Source of the DNA: Loxodes magnus
Taxonomy: Eukaryota; Ciliophora; Karyorelictea; Loxodida; Loxodidae
Assembly (NCBI GenBank): GCA_946699065.1
Contig: CAMPDV010000238.1
Span: forward strand, 248,001-312,000
Length of the DNA stretch: 64,000 nucleotides
Direction: 5' to 3'
Position 1 is the stretch's first letter; the number at the start of each line of letters is the position of its first letter. A program made the translations under genes and the position numbers. The notes below the pieces were generated by a model, which saw only the letters and a list, made by a program, of their open reading frames with translations, was not told the origin of the DNA and did no database searches. Shown piece after piece: positions 1 through 12,042 of this stretch.

Positions 1-2292
1 GATCTTCTGATTCAACACCGACGCTCTGAATAAAACGCAAAATGTTTTTCAGGCATTTATGAAAAAGTTTAGGCTTAATATGCTTGCTAAAATCCTGCAG
101 AATCACTATATCTTTGTTCAAATAACTGAATTCGCCTAGCATTTCTTCAACTTGTTTAAAGTACAGGCCATTCTTCTTTAGAATTTTTTAAATCCTTTTC
201 AAAGCAATTTCTCTCATTTACTGGTCGTATGTTTTGGAGCACTCAATGCTTGCTGTAAATTTAATCATAGCTGATTTGTATTTCTTAAGACCATAAAAGA
301 TCTCCCCTAGTAGCAGTTAGCTTTCTTAAAGTATATTTTCATCTTTTATAATTTCTAAAGTATTTACTGCATCCTAAGTTTTATTCATTTCTATATATAT
401 TTTTCCCATTTCTAGAAAAAGCCTTTATTTGAATTCTTCAGAAGCTTCAAGAAGATAATTGTTTATTGTATCAAGAGCTTAATCTCAATCTTACTTTTAT
501 TGCTTGCATAGTTCTATCAAGTTGCATACCTAAGATAGTCTAAATTACTCAATTTTTTGTGTGTCTATAAAAATCATTTAATTGCCTTCATTCTCATTAA
601 TTAGAGCTTCTTTCTCTTAACTCAAATCGTTAGCTTCTTAAAAAAAGTAAAGAGCATCATCAAATCTTTTATTCTGGTAATGAAGAGTTCCCAGTTACTG
701 GCTACAATATATTTATCCTTTTAAGTTATCTTTAGATCTAAATATTTCCTTAGCCTTTATAAAGGTCAAAAATTAATCAGTTTTACTGATGAAAGACCTC
801 TAGAGCCAAAAAATAGTTCTTAAGTTAAGAATTGTTCTGTAGAAATTTTTAATTTCATACGAATAATGCGCAAAAGCCTCTTCATCAAAATCTGAATTTT
901 CATTATCAATTTTCTCACATACTAGGGCAAGCTAATCAATAGGCTCTAAAATTGTGGAGGCTATATTAAGAGCAATTATGTAGCTCATGATCGCTAGGAA
1001 TAATACTTAGGAGCAGCATAGTATGATTTACGAATACACAACTTGGTCTATAATATCAGTACTCTATTAAACGCTATCATTAATAGTTTCTCTCAAGTAA
1101 GCAACACAAAGAGTAAAATAATTAACTTTTTAAAAGTAATTTATCATTAAGTACATTGGCTATACACTAATTATATACTCATCTCCATATGAATAATAGC
1201 TTAAGATGTGTTATTTTCCATCAATTAGAAAATTATATATTTTTGAATCGAAATCATAAGCCTCTTTTTCTCCTCTTGTTTCAAGCTAGGTTATGTTATA
1301 ATTTCTATTGTTTTATAGGTTAGGATGTATGAATACCGATCCATTTGATCTTAGTATATAGAATCTGTTCTTTTTAGAATATTTTGTATTATTTTATAAA
1401 TTCAGCATCGAACTTAATCCTTCTATAACTCTGTTTTCATCTTAATCTGAATTATCCTTATAATCAATACAGGGTACAATAATTTAATTCGTATCTGAAT
1501 AGATTGCGTTGCAAAAGGAGATACCTATACTGACTTAATCAGCATAAACATATAGATCTGTTATATAAACATTGCCCAAGTTTTCTTTTGCTTGTTAGTA
1601 TCAAATTCTACAAGTTGGAGAGTATCATGGATTTTTGCATTCTTCATGCTCTGTTTCGTTTCACTTTGGTGTAAATTTAGGTGATTCTTTACTAAATTAA
1701 AAACTTACTATAAAGGATATTATTTGAAGAAGTCATCTGAAACTCCTGCATATACCATAAAGAATTAGTCAGGATTAGAAAGACTAACAGGTCTCATTGA
1801 GATTTCAAGTACTAAGAAATCTTTATAAGTTTTTTGCTGAGAGCTACTCAAATTTGAGTAAAAGGGTTTTTAAGGGCCATATCATCAAAGACTGTATGTC
1901 TAATTAATAATGCCGGTTTCTTTAATAACATTATAGTTCAGTTTACTATGATAAAAATCATAATTTTCAACGTTATAAACTTCTCAAGCATTAAGAGTAT
2001 ATTGCTACCTCTATACTGACTTGACATTTTTTATGTAGTAGAGTTCGTAGAAGTTTGAAATAAAAATGATGTACGTAAGGGGCAGCTGTAATTGTTTTTC
2101 TAAGCTATAAGAAGTAATTTAGGTTATATCATACAAATAATCTATCTATATTTTTTCTAAATCATCCAAAAGTAAATTATAATAGATATCTTTGCCTATT
2201 TAAAGCCATAAAATAGTTAGAGATGTTGAAACTATAATGCTAGTAACTTGAGGGATAACAAGAGATCTCAGTAGTTAATTTTTAAGTGACAT
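1..2292 (-). CDS. Cache-TM-TPR-VWA-like membrane sensor (C-terminus off the left edge)
   Basis: About 758 residues are in the window. Order from the start: a signal-anchor helix (residues ~8-32); an extracellular Cache-like domain, with CKNPWYSPTCRIWYQQAK-type motif and later NGSVFIHPNL; a second membrane helix; a HAMP-like stretch (ILEPIDQLALVCEKI); then tetratricopeptide-like helices (QDWDQALDTI, YKSAMIKFTASI). The last residues, DIVILQDFSK, resemble the first strand of a degenerate VWA domain. The start at 2292 puts the first helix right after MSLKNQ. A 17-nt intron (1692-1708, gtaagtttttaatttag on the gene strand) restores the Cache frame. TGA is read as Trp many times, including three within the Cache motif. 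Such receptors usually bind small ligands outside and signal through the cytoplasmic part. The ligand is unknown. Confidence 0.75.
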
Positions 2293-4363
2293 CTTTCCTA
2301 TAAAGCTAGATTAATAGCTTCAACTAATTTAAACAAAGAGATTATATAATATAACTATTAAATTTAAATCATTCCATTCCAGTTAGTTTTAATAGGATTC
2401 TTATAGAATTCTTCCAAGACTTAGAGAATACTCAAATTAGCATTTTTCATTTTACTTTAATACCCTATATTCCTAAACAAATACTATATGCCATTATAGC
2501 AGCATTCTTAGTATTTCACATTAAGGTAAATAAATTTATCTCTGTATGATGATAATCGAAGATTTAAATACAAAAAAAGTAAAGCAGAAAAATAAATAAA
2601 ATTCCCTCTTTTATTCTATATAAATTGCTACTTACTTTTAATTTATAAAATCTTCTTATTCGTATTATCCTTTTTTACTTATACTACCAAACATTTTGTT
2701 AAATACTTCTATAGTAATCAATCTATTTAAAGGTAAATTAATAGAGAAAATACAAATAATAAGCATAAAAATTAAAGTTAGTTTTTTAAGCTCTAATATT
2801 CAGAATTTTAGTCAGACTATTTTGAAATATAAGGAGATTTATTGGAAGAAATTGAATAATTCAAAGACTTTTATCTTAAACTTTCTTTTAAATTAATAGC
2901 AAGGAAATAGCTAATTTGAACTATGCTAGAAGTTAGCAAATTCTAGCATATTGGAGTAATTTAATTAAGCAAACTTGGAAAATAAAAACTAAGATACTCA
3001 ATAAAACTGTAAGATATTTTTAATTGATATCCAAAAGATTAAAAGATATAAATATGTTAATTCTAATTTATCAAAATGAAGCTTTATTTCACTTCGCTAA
3101 TTACTACTCTAGTCAAAAAATTTATAATTTTCTCCTTTTTTGCTTAAAATTTTATCTTTTCTCGCCAAATTTCCACTATATCTTGCCCTGCGAACTATTA
3201 AGGATTCTAGAAAAATGGGATTAAGCAAGATTTCTTATTTAAAGCGTACATATTTAATGAAAAGTAGATATAAGAGTAGTTTAGCTAAGAACCATACAAA
3301 TTTATATGTATTTAAATCCTAACTAGATATCATTAATTTAAACAGTCATTCATTTTATCCTAAGGTATTTTATAAATGTCTAACTAAAAATATCTACTAA
3401 GAAGTTAAGTCTTGAAAAGAAATTGATTAAGCTAAAGATTTACTTTCTATTAAGATTTCCTATTTAAAGAGAATATAGCTATATGAATTTTTGAAGAGAT
3501 TCAAGTTTAAGATTTTCTACATTAAGATTAATTAAATATGACAGAGTAAAGTCCAGGAGGCATTTATAAAATATTTAATTCACTAAGTTTCAATTTTCCA
3601 ATTTGTTTTTCTAAAGTAGATCTATTGTAAAAAGAAAGATTTAATTGGTTTTATAACAATCCAATATCTCTAATTTCTTAATCAAATATAAAATAAAAAG
3701 GTTTTTAATTAATTAACTTGAATAATTATTTAATTATAATTTGGCTTCTTTTTCCTTTATATTTATATAAGGATTACTTTTGATTCTATTTATATTCTTT
3801 AATTATAATTAAATAGCCATAGAAGCAAATTTTATAGTATTATGGATATAGTAATTTATTTCTATGGATCTATTAATATAAAAAAGAAACTTTTAGTTTT
3901 TTAACTATGTTATATTATAATCTCCATACCTACATTGACAAATAGCCTCATTCTTCTTATCTAATATCTTTGATTAATTACAACTGTTAGTTTTTTCATA
4001 AAAGCGAGCTAATGATATTATGATGTTACTATTAAATTAGCTTATGAAGATTTTATACTAATTCTTAAGATAGAAGCATTAATGCTTATTTATAACTATC
4101 TGCTTTATATTAAATATTTAAAATTAGCATAATATAGCTATTTCAAACACTTAGATGCTAATCAAGGGCTATATTAGACTCATTATTTTTTTCTTAAGAT
4201 GGTTAAGTTATTATCTTAAGTGTATATTAGTAGGATTTATTAACAACTATCAATATCATGCTTTATAGTATAAAAGATTAGCTTAACTAGTAAGAGAAAT
4301 TTAAGAATCATATAATTTTAACTTTTAGCTTAAATAGCCAATTTATATATGATCTAAGATAAA
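2293..4363. other. AT-rich intergenic stretch
   Basis: No conserved protein was recognised on either strand. Around 3052-3600 (+) there is a reading with mixed residues that could be a small gene, but with all stop codons reassigned an open frame means little. The first ~300 bases should hold the promoter of the divergent-side sensor gene. No repeat or structured RNA was seen. Confidence 0.4.
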
Positions 4364-6003
4364 TCAAAGAGACTATGCTGTTTGAGAAAAGAAAGACTTC
4401 CAACTAGAAATTTATTTAAGGGTATTAGAGTTATTTATTAAGCAAGGTTTAAGTTATTAGCAAGTATTATCACAAAATCCATAAAAATCTGGCATTAATT
4501 TATCTATGGTTAGAACTTGAGTATACATATCTTTGAAAATGCTAAATATCAAAAATGAGCAAGAAATAATTCCTACCAAAATTAGAACTAAAATCATAAG
4601 ATATTGCTGCATTTATAAAATACCTTATCTTTCAATTGCTTACTAATGGTAAAAAAGCCTAAGGAACTGCTAATCAAAATGAATACTACCAAAATGCTGG
4701 TATAGTCTATTTAAACTTGGCATTTAAAAACGAACTCTATGAAAAGCGAAGTGCATGATAATAAAATGATTAGGTTGCTAGTAGCTCCTGCAGCTTCTGA
4801 GTTTATTCCTTAATTTTAAATAACTCATATCAGTATTATACTAGAATCAATTCCAAGAAATCCACATAAAACTCCTGGAATAAACGCTAACAAAGTAAGC
4901 TATATGCCTTTAGATAAATTTCACTTAATATCTTCCTAAGTAAATGGATATTTAGCTCTTATTTTTTACTTAAAGTTATTAAAAGCACTTCAATCACCTA
5001 AAATAAACATCAGAGTAACGAAAAGAAAGTAAATAACTATAATTAAATAATTGTTTATAGAGCATTTTGCTATTTAGATCCAAAAGCTTAATAAATTAGA
5101 TTATAAGATCATAAAACCTAACTAGCCTAAAAATAAAATAGCTATAGCTAAGCAATAATTACAATTAATACTTTGGGATTCATTTTATAGTACTAGCTAA
5201 AGACTTTCGGAAATTTAACTTAAATGGTCATTGTTCTAGTCATTTTCATCACTTGAAAGCATCTCAATCTCTAAATATTAATACTTTATTATTGCATTTT
5301 TAATGATTTTCTATTCTACTTTCGAATGAGAAAAGTAACGCTCAGAGTAAGCATTTTAAGTATATATTCGATTTTAAGTAGTTTATTAGATACAATAAAA
5401 TCCTATAGCAGAAAGCTTTTCAAAGTTTGATGATAGAATTTAAAATCTAAGTTGCACCTAATTAAAATAAAGTGTCTTAACTCTATTAATCTGTACTGTT
5501 ATAATGAATATTGTCCAGAGGGATAAAACTATTTTACTAAAAAGCAAAGGAAAAATATTTTTTAAGAACAATCCAAAAGTGCTTCCTAGTATCTACCCTG
5601 GTAACATAACTATTATTAGTTCGTAATCAATTAATGGCTTGTTTTTATTTGGATGTCTTAATCAGAAAGTCAAAAGTAATTTTAGCAGACAAGATATAAA
5701 TACAGAGAAGGAAACTATAGCAGTTGTAAAACTAGCTCTGAATTCAAAAAAGCAATATAATCAAATGAGCTCTAAATATCCTCCATAAGTACCTATAGAA
5801 TTTTAAATAGCCTAGCTTAAGCTTAATAATAAAATTCCAATTAATTCTTTCATTTCAGGTTTTCAAAAATCTTTATGTTTACACTCAAACTAGCTGCACA
5901 GTTCAAACTCCATACATTCATTATCATTCTAACAAGCAATAGGACTATTATTAGTAATGACTCAAAGAGAAAGTCACAGAATTAAAATCTTATATAATTA
6001 CAT
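4364..6003 (-). CDS. TauE/SafE-type multi-pass membrane protein
   Basis: About 540 residues. It begins with a signal peptide (MQLYKILILWLSLWVI), then a short Cys-rich lumenal part, then several hydrophobic helices. The second half holds the family-like segment PGVLCGFLGIDSSIIL, followed by QGINSEAAGATSNLIIL. This matches TauE/SafE (DUF81) transporters, which export sulfite, sulfonates or other organic anions in bacteria; the substrate in ciliates is not known. A Gln/Asp/Ser-rich loop (LSSDENDQNND) separates the two halves. A 17-nt intron (4607-4623) joins KQLKDK to QYLMILVL and completes the last helix. Several Trp are TGA (signal peptide, VIQN region). The first in-frame TGA after the last helix is 4364-4366, so the C-terminal ~60 residues are uncertain. 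Confidence 0.75.
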
Positions 6004-6874
6004 AATTATGATTAACTATAATTATTAGTACTAATTACCTTATTATATAAGAGCTTTAATTTACTTCATTTGCACCAGCTATATTTAATTGAATCACTAA
6101 AAGGAAAAATTGACTTTTGTTTTGTTAATACTAATAAAATAATGCTTTAGTAAAGAGCTTAGGCTTAGACTCAATTTTATTAAGTTTATATAGTTTAAAA
6201 AGAATAAAATAGCTTCATAACCATTATTGATGGACATTTATAGAAGATAAGTCCTATCATGATACTTGATATAAGATTATTAATAATGATATATCTCATT
6301 TTCTTTTATACTTGCTTAAGATAGAAACCAATTATTTCAGTACAATAATACTAAACTTATAAGAGCGATTAGTAGAAGCTAGATATTAAAAGCTATAAAG
6401 TAATAGACATTCTATTTATTACTATAGTTTACTTAGTCTATCTATAAATAAATGATTAATGAGCTATTTAATCTTAACTATAATAAAGAAAATCTTCTCA
6501 ATTAACATCATTCTATTAACCGCTACAAACTTATTGTACTTTTACATTGCTACTAGATTTAGTAATTAGATTAAAGGAAAAAGAATTTCTAGTTTATCTA
6601 TATTATATATTTATCTATAATGATTCATATATTAGTCTAAACTATGATATCCTAATATACCTTTTTAGCTTAGAATTGCTTACTTTATTTTAGGTTTAAT
6701 AAGATCCTTTTTTGTTTAGTTACTGTAAATTAGAATTTTATCAAATAAGATTTCGAAATGTTGACAGATTTTTTAAAAGATAGGAAAAATACTTATGAAT
6801 TGATGAACTCAGAGTTGAGTTTAAGATAATTATATAGGATAATTTTAAAATTATTAAGATATCTTATGAAGTTC
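6004..6874. other. AT-rich intergenic stretch
   Basis: Between the start of the TauE/SafE gene and the end of PP2A B56 copy 1, both on the minus strand. It should contain the TauE/SafE promoter. Nothing else was recognised. Confidence 0.5.
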
Positions 6875-8429
6875 TCAAATAGGAGGGATTAAATTTGCAC
6901 TGGTTAAAGGCATACCGTTCATATTATTGAGTCCAACAACATGTGTATCCGTATAAGGAACTATATAAAAGCTTACCAACTGGAGGAACAAAATTAGGAT
7001 CTTATCTCTAAATTTGCTTGAAAAATATATTTCAACGATCTGATGATTTCTGATGTTAAGGCATTGCATACATGCAATTTAAACTATTTAGCTTTGATAC
7101 ATCTTTAGGTCCTTACTTCAAAACTTGATCGAAAGTAGTTGGATCAATTTCTCTTAGAATAGTTTTTAAAGCATTCAAAGACTCTTATAGAATTTTATGC
7201 CAATGAGTATCTGCCATCTCACATATTACAGGAACAACCATAGGAAAAGTCACAGCTTTATATGTTCTCAAAATACCAAGAAAATAGTCATTCTCGAAAA
7301 AGCACATAGCTCTATCAGCAACTTATAAATGGGGACCTGAAATACACTTAACCAAGCGTTAAAATAACTTTGGAATAAGTGGTTCAATTTTAGGTAGTTC
7401 ACATACTTCTAAAACTTCTTATAATTCACTTAAAAACATTGTTTCTTTTGGGGAATTAGCAAAAGGCCAGTAACGAAGTAAACCTTCTACAAGAGGAATT
7501 GCTAAAGAGTGATCTTTAGAAAGGAAAAGCATAGAGCAACGAAGTAGCTATTCGTGATATGTATGGCTAGTTTATACCTTGTGAAGATGAATTACTACTG
7601 TTCTAAAGAAAATTACATGTTCTTCTCTTAAAGGCACTGCAAATCCTGATATTATACTTGCTAGAATATCTAACAATTCTGATGTTCCATTAAAATGACC
7701 AGTTTCATGAATAAGAGCGTAGAAGCAGTCGTTGATAGCTTTTCTAATCATTTTTCTTCTGGGAACTAATTTAGCATAAAGTTTATGAAGTATATTCTTT
7801 AAATAGTCTCTTTCGCGTGACTCTTCACTGTCAAATAGTTAGAGAAATTCTTATATAAAGCTAGGGGTCACGAAAACTTTAAGTGATTTGACATCAGCAG
7901 CTTCACTCACAATAAGCTATAATAAGAATTCATAAACTCCTTATAAATGTGGCCAAGCAGGATCTATTATGATATCTTCTTCGTTTATAGCACCTTCTTC
8001 ACCAATTTTATCTGTACCAGCTTTTTTAAGAGGAAGCGGTCTGAAAATATTTTTAGAAATCATTTCCATAACAAGATCTAGATGAGGAATGCAATACTGT
8101 GATATATTTTTTGGATCTGCAATAAAGCTCTATAGTTCTTAAAGAGCAGTTAATCTTTCAGCCTTTAGTTAAACATCCTTTTATTCATCACTATAATCAA
8201 AAACTTGCTGCGCAAGTTGCAGAGTTTTTGTAAAACTATCTTTCTATTCTTTAGGATTTTTATTATGATTTGTTTATTTGCTTTTAGATCCAGAAGCAGT
8301 ACGCGTTTTACCTGTACTTTCAGATGCTCTAGTCCTATTAGCTTAGTTCGAACTTTCTTATTATTTGGTATTTTTTTAGGTAGTATTCTAAGTAGGTAAT
8401 TAGGCAGTTTGTTTTTAATTGATTTTCAT
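6875..8429 (-). CDS. PP2A regulatory subunit B56 (B'), copy 1
   Basis: Full-length B56/B' regulatory subunit of protein phosphatase 2A, about 512 aa. These HEAT-like proteins bind the scaffold and catalytic subunits and choose substrates. Family motifs in order: WPHLQGVYEFLLQ, VTPSFIQEFLQLFDSEE, ERDYLKNILHKLYAK, RKAINDCFYALIHET, GTSELLDILASIISG, PLVEGLLRYWPFANS, PKLFQRLVKCISGPH and ADTHWHK. The N-terminus is a Gln/Ser/Thr-rich tail. A 16-nt intron (6961-6976) near the 3' end gives the final reading ...NLIPPI, stop TGA at 6875-6877. One Trp codon is TGA (7032-7034) where copy 2 has TGG. The first ~25 codons (8354-8429) lie in the inverted repeat and match copy 2 exactly; beyond that the copies differ by many substitutions. 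Confidence 0.93.
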
Positions 8430-8671
8430 AGTATTCCCTTAATATATTTAGTAAATACTGTAATTATTTAAATTTTCATTCTAATCTCTTAATATCTAAC
8501 TAATTAACTATAGCTGCTTGGTTATTTAGAAATCACTTCAATTGCTTTATATCTTTAAGCAAGTTGCTTATAAACAGGGAAATCTTTGTCTCTTATAGCA
8601 AAGTAATTTTGAATATAAGCTACTCTGTCTTTATATGGAAGTTATTGTAAATAAACTGTTTAGCAATCTGC
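8426..8671 (-). CDS. Candidate small ORF upstream of B56 copy 1
   Basis: A reading with a protein-like composition, ADCQTVYLQQLPYKDRVAYI at its start and KQLAQRYKAIEVI later, ending at a TGA that overlaps the B56 ATG (sequence ATGA). No start codon was identified, so the 5' end is arbitrary and may extend upstream to about 8760. Duplicated exactly in the other arm at 30022-30267. Function unknown. It could be chance in AT-rich DNA, since stop codons do not limit frames here. Confidence 0.3.
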
Positions 8672-9647
8672 TTTTTATATAGTTGGGGAAATAGAGAGTA
8701 TAAGCTATATAAGTACATATTCTAATGGTATTATACTAGTACATTTATAACTATATTACTAGCTATTTGCTACCTTAAACTTAATTATCTTGATACTTAT
8801 TTTGCAAGAAAGAAATGAATATCAATATGAAAAGTAAAATATAACTAATAAAGAAACCATTTAGGCATTAACTCTAGCAGATAGCTAGCTTCTATCTGCT
8901 TCTTAAATAGTCTATGATGCTTTAGAAATAATAAGACTTTTAAGCATTTATTAAGATTTATACAAGTACAAATATACTTTAAATGCTAATTAATAATAAA
9001 CCTTATTGCTTTATAAGGAACTATAAGCACTACTGCTAAATCTATCACTATACTAACTATCTCTTATAAGGAAACTTATTTATTAAGATACTAATGCATC
9101 AAAAGTTACTTGGAGAGTACCATATGATTAGTAACTAAACTTACGAACTTTGCTTAATCAAATAATTTAAAGTCCTAAGGAATAAAAGTATAAAATACCT
9201 GATTCTATGTAGCTAGCTTAAACAACATGATACATGCTTGCTAATAAATATTAGGTTAATATAACTTTAGTAATGAACCTACAAACTAAAGTCATAAAAG
9301 TCTAACTCTTTATTATTATCAAAACTAAGACTAACTTTAATAGTAATGTAAGCATTTATATCCCTACTTAGCTACAAATAAGATAGCCACTGTAAGGAAA
9401 ACTATATAGAGACAATACAAAGAGATTCTAAAATAAAAGAGATAAAGGATAATAATTAGCAATAAGCTTAATATACTGAAGTTTACTTATATGCATATAA
9501 GCAATATAATATAATCAAATAATTTAATAGTATAGTCAACTTTATATTCGATTGCTTTAGTTAGAATTTAACCCTCTGATACCTTTATTAAATCATTCAA
9601 TACTTGGCTTACTAAATTACGTATAGTTACATCTTAGTTTAATAATA

Positions 9648-10004
9648 ATGGACCAAAGCTAATTCTAAGATATTATCAAAGATTTAGTTGAGCAGACAAA
9701 CTTGGTAAGTTTGGAAGCAGAAGTAATAGTTAAAGAAGAGTATGAAGTAAAAGAGTAAAAAATAGTAATTTAGAATAAAATACAAAAAATGATTAAATTT
9801 ATAGAAAACGAAAAACAAATCTCAGTAATTGCCAACAGGGAAACAAAGCAAGAGGCTTATGAAGATTGAGTAATTAAGAGTTTGCTAAAAGACAAGAAAA
9901 GGGAAATTAAAATGCCTAAATATGTAATTGAGTCTGACATTTGTTAAATATATGCTTTACACCAAATCTCATTAAATTACATGCTTTTAAAGAAATAAAA
10001 ATGA
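9648..10004 (+). CDS. Hypothetical 118-aa protein, left-arm copy
   Basis: Starts MDQSQFQDIIKDLVEQTN and ends ...NYMLLKKQK with TGA at 10002-10004. The composition is typical of a real protein: regular Glu/Lys/Ile spacing, a predicted helical, possibly coiled-coil middle (EYEVKEQKIVIQNKIQKMI), and one TGA-coded Trp (YEDWVIKSLL). No family was recognised. It sits within the inverted repeat and has an identical twin at 28689-29045 on the minus strand. It lies upstream of, and convergent with, NADAR copy 1. Confidence 0.6.
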
Positions 10005-10269
10005 TTAAATTACTATTTAGCAAAAGAATTCTACTATATCAATAAAGTAATTTCCTTTATTTGCAAGTCAATAAAATATATCATTAAGATTTAAAAAGCT
10101 AATTCATCTCTAATTCATTAAATTCTATCTCACTCTAACAATAAATGTAACCATACCAACCATTATTATGTTATTGTACATATAAAATAAACTAAGAGAC
10201 TAAGGGAAATATCTTCCTAAAACAATTGATTGAAGTTTTTAAGATAGCTTAATCAAGTAAGCTAATTAA

Positions 10270-10542
10270 ATGGCTATTGAAATATTTAAATAATAGACTT
10301 ATTTAAAACTGCAGAGTAGTAGAGTTTTAAAATTTTGAATTATTAAAAAGTATTTAATGAAAACAGAGAAAGTTATCAACTCTATAGATTGTCTAATAGT
10401 TGATTCCTTCAAATTTACTTTCTAATACAAATATCTAGAGATTAAAGTTAAAATTATAAATAAAAAGTTTAAATAAAGATAATTATATTACTACAAATTG
10501 AAATGTCTATAAATTAACAGACATAATTAAAAGCTTTACTGA
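10270..10542 (+). CDS. Possible 90-aa ORF in left arm
   Basis: Reads MAIEIFKQQTYLKLQ... to a TGA at 10540-10542, just before the convergent NADAR gene. It contains a plausible segment (NSIDCLIVDSFKFTFQYKYL) but is also rich in Lys, Ile and Tyr, as random AT-rich DNA would be. An identical copy would be at 28151-28423 on the minus strand. No function can be proposed. Confidence 0.2.
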
Positions 10543-10607
10543 TGAAAAACCATCTTAAAATGCATTCATAATTATTAATAATTAATTAAACTATATTGAA
10601 ACAAAAT

Positions 10608-11315
10608 TCAAGATATTAAGTTATATAATCTAACTAGTAAGTTATAATTTAAGGTAAAAATTGATGAAATTACAAAAAAGATATAAAAAGTATTCTACTA
10701 TTATGACTTTATTATTTATATGCTCTTATTTCTTTAAATTAGTTTATATTTTAGACTTTTAAAAGCAGTTTTGAATATACAAGGATTTAGATGACTAGAA
10801 ATTTTAAAATTATTTAGTTTTCATTTAGTAACTTATTGAACATTCGCTACTGCTACTTTTTCTGCTTCTTCTTTCCTGATAATTTCTCTAACTTCCATTA
10901 AGGCTTTTCCTAGTAAATTTTTTCCTGACCCATCACCTCCATCAGCCCATTCCTTATCGTTTGTAGTATGTTCTACTAGTAATCTATTTCCAGTTCCAAG
11001 AAGTACTTATTTTAAATCCTTAAGTTGTGTAAATTTTGCATAAAGTCCTTACTTCATTATTTCATATTTAACAGACTCTCAATCTTACCTAAGAGGAAAC
11101 TTTCTAGTATTGCCCATACGCTTAACATCCATTGGGCTTTTACATAACCTAATATTTTCTTCTTAAGGAGTATTTTCAAATTTCATAGCTTGGAAATAAT
11201 GCTCAACTGTAGGTCATTCTTTCTCTTTTAAAACAATCTTAGATGGATAAAAATTAGAAAATTCTCCGTATTCTTAACCTACTTCATAAAAAAGCAAAGG
11301 ATCATTGGATTCCAT
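10608..11315 (-). CDS. NADAR (YbiA-like) domain protein, left-arm copy
   Basis: Starts MESNDPLLFYEVGQEYGEF and carries the NADAR signature: GEFSNFYPS, PTVEHYFQAMKFENTP, KRMGNTRKFPLR followed by D-Trp, LLGTGNRLLVEHT and EWADGGDGSGKNLLG. NADAR proteins act as N-glycosidases on ADP-ribose- or riboflavin-pathway-related compounds; the substrate here is unknown. Two Trp codons are TGA; the third copy (57848) has TGG at one of them (see 27477 for the right-arm equivalent). The domain ends after ~160 residues, but the first in-frame TGA is at 10608-10610, so the formal product is 235 aa with a ~70-residue tail of doubtful reality. Confidence 0.85.
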
Positions 11316-11571
11316 TTAGTATATTTAAATTAGTTAATCACTAATTTATATGATATCAGTAATAAGTATCTAAAAGTATCTTATAAGGAATATTTATACA
11401 CTAACAGTCTTCATAAGCATAAGTATAGATATCTATTAATTTGATTATATTGTAATAATAATGCTACTAGTTGATTAATCAGTATATTATATCTGATTTC
11501 TATTAAACCTATATACTAAACATATTTATATTTAATATAACTTAATTTATTATATTATATATTAAATAAAT

Positions 11572-11815
11572 AGGGAGGAGCAATCCTCCAACTGACATTT
11601 ACTTAAGATCTAGTACCACCAAGTACCCATGGGCTAAGAACCTAACAAAAATCTTGGTAGGAGCCAAGAGAGAAGATAAAGACTAAAGAGGCATCAAGTA
11701 ATATTAGTGATGAAAGATAATAGATACTAAGGTTTCTTTGGAAGCATTCCAATCACGCCCTATAGAAGACGAGACTATCAAGGATGCTAGCATTGTGGAA
11801 GACTTCAGAAAAAAA
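11572..11815. other. GC-elevated island at the inner edge of the left arm
   Basis: About 240 bases with clearly more G and C than their surroundings. It begins with a perfect hairpin, GGAGG-agcaat-CCTCC (about 11573-11588). One plus-strand frame reads as peptide (TKYPWAKNLTKILVGAKRED... IDTKVSLEAFQSRPIED), but no start or end is evident. It may be a structured noncoding RNA or a fragment of a gene. It is not in the repeat; the right arm's inner edge has no counterpart. No match to U1, U2, U4, U5, U6, SRP or tRNA was evident by eye. Confidence 0.3.
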
Positions 11816-12042
11816 ATTTTGACTTTAAAATCTTTATTATTTTTTAAATATAAATTTCTCTTAATTAACATTGCTTTTTACTACAAATTAAATTTTTAGA
11901 CTCAATATTCTTAAAATCCTTTTGGGAAATTAAATATAATAAGATTATTAAGATTTATAAAGTAAAAGTCAAGGAATATTGAAAGCTCTTTGACCTTCTT
12001 TTTTATAACTAATTTGTTCCTATATAAATTTTTACTGATTTT

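Larger units (their letters stand above)
8354..11558. repeat. Left arm of 3.2-kb inverted repeat
   Basis: The reverse complement of 27135-30339 over 3205 bases. Pairing follows x + y = 38693 along the whole arm, so there is no net insertion or deletion. I compared several stretches and found one mismatch (A at 10083 against G at 28610). The outer edge lies inside the B56 coding sequence; the inner edge is in AT-rich DNA next to a GC-elevated island. The arm carries a NADAR gene, a 118-aa gene, a small ORF and a B56 promoter. No transposase, terminal repeat or target duplication was seen. Confidence 0.97.

Noticed and set aside
8205-8399. Plus-strand open frame opposite the B56 N-terminus
   Set aside because: It is the antisense shadow of B56 copy 1; the same applies to 30294-30479 (-) and to readings opposite the V-ATPase and methyltransferase genes.
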